Assembly: GCF_018918005.1 (NCBI RefSeq)
Contig: NZ_JAHLPR010000002.1
Coordinates: 1 to 64,000, forward strand
Reading direction: 5' to 3'
DNA length: 64,000 nt
Source of the DNA: Paenibacillus sp. MSJ-34
GTDB taxonomy: Bacteria; Bacillota; Bacilli; Paenibacillales; Paenibacillaceae
Positions within the stretch are counted from its first letter, which is position 1. Each line of letters starts with the position of its first letter. Shown in pieces: positions 59,986 to 64,000 of the stretch. Position numbers and translations under genes: made by a program. The notes below the pieces were generated by a model, which saw nothing but the letters and a program-made list of their open reading frames with translations, ran no database searches and was not told the origin of the DNA.

Positions 59986-61950
59986 TTAGCCGAACGACAA
60001 GGTCCCGAGCGTATAGCCCGCGTAAACGGGAGACATCCTCCCGAAGATTTCCGCGGCTTGCTCCGGCGCTTCAAGCGCATGTTTATAAGCTTGCACGATT
60101 CCGCGCAATTGCTCCGGAGTATAAGTGCAACCTTCAATGCGGAAGAACGAAACGCCCGCCTGCAGCAATTCCGGCACGAGAGGCAGGTAACATAATTCTT
60201 TCGCCAACGTCATATGATTTCGCCCGTGATGATCGCGATAGACCGGGTTTTCGCCTTGGTCGGTCATCAGAACGGCATGCCGGTTATCGACATATCGATT
60301 GTCTTCCTCGCCGATCGGTTCGAATACTTCCGCATTCTCGTACAGATCGAGCTCCATATACATCACGACGGGAGAACCGTGCGCGACGATTTCGACCGGC
60401 AGCGGCGCATTGCGAATCAATGCCGCGAAATCGGCCGTATTCAGCTCGATCGACGGCGCGATCCGCACAAGCCCGAACTCGCGGTACATGCGTGCGGCCA
60501 GTTCATTGTATATATTGAGGCAATAATCGCCGATCAGAGGATAGCCCAGCTCCCGGAATTTGCGGATGGCGCCGACGTTCGTCACAAGCAATCCGTCGAT
60601 GGGAAGCCGCGCCCCCGATAATAATTGGCCGTATTGCTCGAAATGCAATTCGGTCATCATTCGCGGCATGCTCAGGTATAGCTTCGCGCCCCGTTTCGCC
60701 GCGCCAAGCTGTTCGATCTCCCGTTTCGTAAACGGCATATCGGGCATGAATACGTCGCCGGACAAGTAGATATGATCCGCCCCCGCCTCGATCGCCGCTT
60801 CCGCCTGCGCCATGTTGTTGACGCGCACGCTAAGCTGAGGGACGTCCGCGGTCTGGCCGCAAGCCGGGGACAAGAGGGCATCTTCCCTCGCATCCTTGCC
60901 GACTTCGATCAAGGCACGCCTTACTTCTTCGAGTCGGTCCGCGTTCATCTCGCGCTCGGCTGTCGGCGTACTGAACACCTTGCCGGTGCTGTAAAATTTC
61001 CCCGTTCCTTCGTAGCGTCGGTTGATAAAGCTAAGGCCCGGCTTGCCGAAAGCGTAAGCCGTGGAAAAATCGCGTTTCCGGCAGTCGTATAGATGCCCGG
61101 CGTCCTGCCTGCGGTCGAAGCCGACCGGATCTTCGATATACCGGTCGATGGCGTCGCCGTAACTGTCGACAAGCATCGTAAGGAATTCTTTGTCCCGCAT
61201 GCGGCCTTCGATTTTGAACGAGCAAATGCCGGCTTGAATCAATTCCGGAATATGCTCGTACATATACATATCTTTGGCGGCGAGAGGATATTCGGTCGGG
61301 TAGATATATCCGTCTTTCTTCATGCGGTAACTCCAGCGGCACGGCTTCAGGCAGCGCCCGCGATTGCTGCTGTTGCCGAATAAGAGCGAACTGTAGAGGC
61401 AGTTCGCGCCGTGAACGGAACACATATCGCCATGCACGAAGTATTCGATTTCTATGCCGGTCTGTCGTTGCAAGCTTTCCGCCGTACGCAAATCCATTTC
61501 CCGCGAAGCGACGACGCGCGTGACGCCCCTCTCCTGCAGGAAGCGGATCATCTCCAGATTGTGAACGTTCATCATCACCGAGGCGTGAATCGGAAGATTC
61601 AGCCCCATATCCCGGACGATGGCAAGTACGGCGTAATCTTGTACGATAATCGCGTCGGGGGCGATCCGGTCAAGCCGCTGCAAGTACGCTTCGGTTTGCC
61701 CCAGTTCCTCGTGATTGATCAAGTTGTTGACGGCGACATATGCCTTTTTGCCGGCATCATGCGCGATCGCGACAGCCTTCTCCGCTTCTTCGATCGTTAA
61801 ATTATAGCCTTTGCGCATCATGCGCATATTGAGATAGGGACCCCCGAAATAGACCGCATCGCATTTCGAACGAATCACAGATTCGAAAATTTCGAATGTG
61901 CCGGCCGGCGCCAGCAGTTCGATTTCTTTCCCGTTAAAATATCGCGCCAT
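59986..61950 (-). CDS. U32-family peptidase-like protein with duplicated domain
   Basis: 654 aa. The family signature EYFVHGDMCSVHGANCLYSS (about 168-187) and the Cys set (CLYSS, GRCLKPCRWSYR) that holds an iron-sulfur cluster in characterised members are clear; ELLAPAGTFEIFESVIRSKC opens the barrel, and a second barrel-like domain follows (about 370-654). Relatives hydroxylate tRNA or rRNA (TrhP, RlhA) or, as UbiU/UbiV, hydroxylate quinones without oxygen. Here it heads an operon with a UbiA prenyltransferase under a likely Fnr site, so an anaerobic quinone step deserves thought. Start 61950 follows GGGGGAA. Confidence 0.82.
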   Translation of the reverse strand: MARYFNGKEIELLAPAGTFEIFESVIRSKCDAVYFGGPYLNMRMMRKGYNLTIEEAEKAVAIAHDAGKKAYVAVNNLINHEELGQTEAYLQRLDRIAPDAIIVQDYAVLAIVRDMGLNLPIHASVMMNVHNLEMIRFLQERGVTRVVASREMDLRTAESLQRQTGIEIEYFVHGDMCSVHGANCLYSSLLFGNSSNRGRCLKPCRWSYRMKKDGYIYPTEYPLAAKDMYMYEHIPELIQAGICSFKIEGRMRDKEFLTMLVDSYGDAIDRYIEDPVGFDRRQDAGHLYDCRKRDFSTAYAFGKPGLSFINRRYEGTGKFYSTGKVFSTPTAEREMNADRLEEVRRALIEVGKDAREDALLSPACGQTADVPQLSVRVNNMAQAEAAIEAGADHIYLSGDVFMPDMPFTKREIEQLGAAKRGAKLYLSMPRMMTELHFEQYGQLLSGARLPIDGLLVTNVGAIRKFRELGYPLIGDYCLNIYNELAARMYREFGLVRIAPSIELNTADFAALIRNAPLPVEIVAHGSPVVMYMELDLYENAEVFEPIGEEDNRYVDNRHAVLMTDQGENPVYRDHHGRNHMTLAKELCYLPLVPELLQAGVSFFRIEGCTYTPEQLRGIVQAYKHALEAPEQAAEIFGRMSPVYAGYTLGTLSFG

Positions 61951-61997
61951 CGTTCATTCCCCCGTTTTATAAAATAAAATATGATTAAGGTAGTTCC

Positions 61998-62040
61998 ATC
62001 ATATCCGGCGGCAAACGGAAATCATGTGATTAATTTCACA
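61998..62040 (-). promoter_or_regulatory. Fnr-type site and -10 element of the U32-aminotransferase-ubiA operon
   Basis: Read on the minus strand: TGTGAAATTAATCACA (62040-62025), a perfect TGTGA-N6-TCACA palindrome, 21 bases, TATGAT (62003-61998). The site centre is then 41.5 bases before the expected start (61991), the class II activator position. No -35 box is seen. The site lies only 18 bp after the ecfT stop, without a clear terminator between. Confidence 0.72.
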
Positions 62041-62057
62041 AATAAAAGCGGCCGGTT

Positions 62058-62852
62058 TCACGTAATTGTGAACACAACCGCCCCAATGAGTGCGAAGGAA
62101 GCGATAAATATCGAATCTCTCGTCTTCCATTGCAGTTCGTAATATTTCGTTCGCGGTTGTCCCAGTTGGAATCCCCGCGCCTCCATCGAATAGACCAAAT
62201 CTTCGGCCCGCCGGAACGCTCCTACGATGACGGGAATGAGCAGCGGAACGATCATTTTGCCTTTCTCCCGCCAGGGGAGCTCCCTGAGGTCCGCGCCGCG
62301 CGAAGCTTGAGCCTTAATCACCGTTTGCGCTTCATCCCAGATCGTCGGGATAAACCGGAGCGCAATCCCGATCGTCAGCGCAATGAGCTGCGGATCGAGA
62401 CGAATCAGCTTGAAAGGGGCGAGCACGTCTTCCAGCGCCTGGTTCAACTTGGCGGGCGTCGTCGTGAAGGTAAGGATTGCCGTGAACGACACGAGAAAGG
62501 CCATGCGCCATACGGAAAGCGCGGCTTGCCGCAATCCGCCCGCATGAATGGCGAACGCTCCCCAATCCAGCAGCGGCGGACCGTCGCGGATCAGCAGCAT
62601 TTGAAATACGAACATAAAAATCATCAGATACCGAAGCGGTTTGGCGGCTTTGACGAAAGTGCGGAACGGAACGTTCGTCGCGCGCATGACCGCGAAGGAG
62701 TAGCCGGTCACGATTCCCGCGGCGATCCAAGAGTCCGCGAAGACCAGGATGCAAACATAGAGCGGCATCGCCGTTAACTTAGCGCGGGGGTCGAGGCGAT
62801 GAACCCAGGAGTCCCGTTCGATATATCTTCCTAAGACGAATTTCTGCCGCAT
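62058..62852 (-). CDS. ecfT: ECF transporter transmembrane subunit EcfT
   Basis: 264 aa, about six helices, couples two ATPases to vitamin-binding S-components. Both Ala-Arg-Gly-type coupling motifs are visible: AQASRGAD (about 186) and SMEARGFQ (about 226). The ATG at 62852 overlaps the stop of the preceding ATPase gene. In the general operon it would follow ribosomal protein genes; here the three ECF genes run into the U32/ubiA operon. Confidence 0.93.
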   Translation of the reverse strand: MRQKFVLGRYIERDSWVHRLDPRAKLTAMPLYVCILVFADSWIAAGIVTGYSFAVMRATNVPFRTFVKAAKPLRYLMIFMFVFQMLLIRDGPPLLDWGAFAIHAGGLRQAALSVWRMAFLVSFTAILTFTTTPAKLNQALEDVLAPFKLIRLDPQLIALTIGIALRFIPTIWDEAQTVIKAQASRGADLRELPWREKGKMIVPLLIPVIVGAFRRAEDLVYSMEARGFQLGQPRTKYYELQWKTRDSIFIASFALIGAVVFTIT

Positions 62853-63721
62853 CACGACTCATCCTTTCGCCTGGCGAAAGCTCGCTCGATTTGATCCGCC
62901 CAGTCCGCGGGAGAGCCGTTCGGAGGCAGCGGGATGCCGAAGTCGCGCATGAGCGCCTGCCGCAGCCGAAGCGGTTTCGGAACGGGGATGCCGGTTTCCT
63001 CTAGCAGTTCCGGCCGCCCCCAGATTTCCGCCGCCGTCCCTTGAAACGTTACCGTTCCGCGGTCCAAGACGATGAAACGATCGGCGTAGGGCAGCAGTTC
63101 TTCGAGCCTGTGCGTTACAACGACGATCGTTTTCCGGTCCCGCTCGCATAGCTGCCGGAGCAGTCCCAACAAATCTTCGCGGCTGCGCGCATCCAGTGCC
63201 GCGGTCGGTTCGTCAAGCACGAACACATCCGGGTTCGTCGCCAGTACGGAAGCGATCGCGGCCTTGCGCATCTGGCCGCCGCTTAAACGAAACGGGCTGA
63301 GCGGGAGCAATTCCCGCTCGAGGCCGAGCGATTCCGCCGCCCGTTCCGCCATCTCCCGCGCTTGCGGGGCCGTCGCTCCGAATTGCAGCGGGCCGAAACA
63401 TAAATCTTTCTCCACCGTTTCCGCGAACAACTGCTGTTCCGGGAATTGAAATACAAGTCCGACGCGTTTGCGCAGCAGTTGCGCATTGGGGAGGGGCTCG
63501 CCGGCGCGTATATGAAAATCGAGAATATGAAGCGAGCCGGACGAAGGACGCAATATGCCGTTGAAATGCTGCAGCAGCGTCGATTTGCCCGATCCTGCCC
63601 GGCCGAGAATGCCGATGAACCGCCCTTCTTCCAACTCGAGACGAATGCCGCGGAGCGCGGCGCTCTCCAAGGGGCATCCTTCCTCATACGAATACGTTAC
63701 ATCATGGAATCGAATGCCCAT
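62852..63721 (-). CDS. ecfA2: ECF transporter ATPase EcfA2
   Basis: 289-aa ABC ATPase. Walker A GRAGSGKST (about 39-47), Q-loop VFQFPEQQLF (about 92-101), signature LSGGQMRKAAIASVLA (about 145-160), Walker B VFVLDEPTAALD (about 165-176), His switch VVVTHRLEE. The energising partner of the other EcfA. Start 63721 follows GGAGGA; the preceding ATPase gene ends inside this gene (overlap 25 bp). Confidence 0.92.
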   Translation of the reverse strand: MGIRFHDVTYSYEEGCPLESAALRGIRLELEEGRFIGILGRAGSGKSTLLQHFNGILRPSSGSLHILDFHIRAGEPLPNAQLLRKRVGLVFQFPEQQLFAETVEKDLCFGPLQFGATAPQAREMAERAAESLGLERELLPLSPFRLSGGQMRKAAIASVLATNPDVFVLDEPTAALDARSREDLLGLLRQLCERDRKTIVVVTHRLEELLPYADRFIVLDRGTVTFQGTAAEIWGRPELLEETGIPVPKPLRLRQALMRDFGIPLPPNGSPADWADQIERAFARRKDES

Positions 63722-64000
63722 CGCCTTAGTTCCTCCAATAGCGTTTGTTCCCGGAAATGCATGCCGATGTCGATTCCGCGCTTGCGGAGCTCGCGCGACA
63801 ATTGCACATAGAGAGGCGGCCGCAGGCGGCATTGCCTGACGACATCGTCAAGCATATAGAAATGCTCCGGCATTTCGTCGGCGACGATCGTCCCGTCCGC
63901 CAGGGCAATGACGCGGTCGGAAGCCAGAATCTCGTCCTCGTCGTGCGTAACGGCGATCATCGTATACTTTCCGGAGGCATGGAGCCGGCGCATCAGGCCG
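63697..64000 (-). CDS. ecfA1: ECF transporter ATPase EcfA1, C-terminal part (cut by window edge)
   Basis: Only the last 100 residues are in the window: MIAVTHDEDEILASDRVIAL (His switch) and a C-terminal domain ending LLEELRRWAFDSMM. By gene order (A1, A2, T) this is the first ATPase. Its 5' end and any S-component are outside the window. Confidence 0.85.
   Translation of the reverse strand, partial: GLMRRLHASGKYTMIAVTHDEDEILASDRVIALADGTIVADEMPEHFYMLDDVVRQCRLRPPLYVQLSRELRKRGIDIGMHFREQTLLEELRRWAFDSMM

Overview
The window looks like a chromosomal segment of an endospore-forming, low-to-mid GC Gram-positive bacterium of the Paenibacillaceae type (Paenibacillus or Cohnella-like). Reasons: strong GGAGG-type ribosome sites with frequent TTG/GTG starts, many lipoprotein binding proteins, YesM/YesN two-component and ROK/LacI/MhqR-like/Zur/Fur regulation of Bacillus style, a YjcZ-type sporulation peptide, and large secreted modular glycosidases. 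No phage, CRISPR array, rRNA or intact transposase was seen.

Layout. 1-9009: glycan use (a solute-binding lipoprotein, GH38 alpha-mannosidase, an unassigned glycosidase-like protein, a DUF4965-type protein). 9096-9278: tRNA-Pro(CGG) with its own promoter and terminator. 9360-15430: amino-sugar module (ROK repressor, NagB-like deaminase, ROK kinase, GPH symporter, M81 peptidase) with paired operators. 15520-18819: Fur-controlled siderophore uptake beside a frameshifted remnant of a ferredoxin-NADP reductase gene. 19244-21503: nitrilase-family amidase and two GNAT proteins. 22019-24001 (minus): J-domain membrane protein and LacI-type regulator, divergent from 24449-31601, a sugar or sugar-acid module (TIM barrel, creatininase-like, ABC importer, enolase-superfamily dehydratase, SDR). 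31602-34125: repeat-rich stretch around a pentapeptide-repeat gene. 34126-38212: AlkD, DeoR regulator, small proteins, a divergent HTH pair, then an MhqR-like regulator. 38271-42403: pirin, WrbA quinone reductase, Zur-boxed ZagA-like GTPase, YjcZ peptide, NAD-binding oxidoreductase. 42557-47478: YesM kinase, YesN regulator and a membrane-anchored protein with two sugar-binding domains. 47857-51864: secreted GH2 enzyme carrying PA14, FIVAR, lectin-like, cohesin and dockerin modules. 52037-64000: flavin-based extracellular electron transfer genes and, convergent to them, a UbiA/aminotransferase/U32 operon and an ECF transporter core.

The most notable functional unit is the last one: PplA-like double-FMN lipoprotein, Ndh2 with a membrane C-terminus, a HepS-like small subunit, a polyprenyl diphosphate synthase and a UbiA prenyltransferase form the core of a FLEET-type pathway (NADH to a dedicated demethylmenaquinone pool to a surface flavoprotein). 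Both arms carry TGTGA-N6-TNACA sites placed at about -41.5 from good -10 elements, which suggests joint Fnr-type anaerobic control.

The second notable theme is non-coding: a 103-bp tandem repeat at two places 25 kb apart, MITE-like elements with CACTGGCGTTGCAT ends, and an inverted pair of about 400-bp repeats, all confined to intergenic stretches (21.6, 31.9-33.9 and 56.7-57.7 kb).
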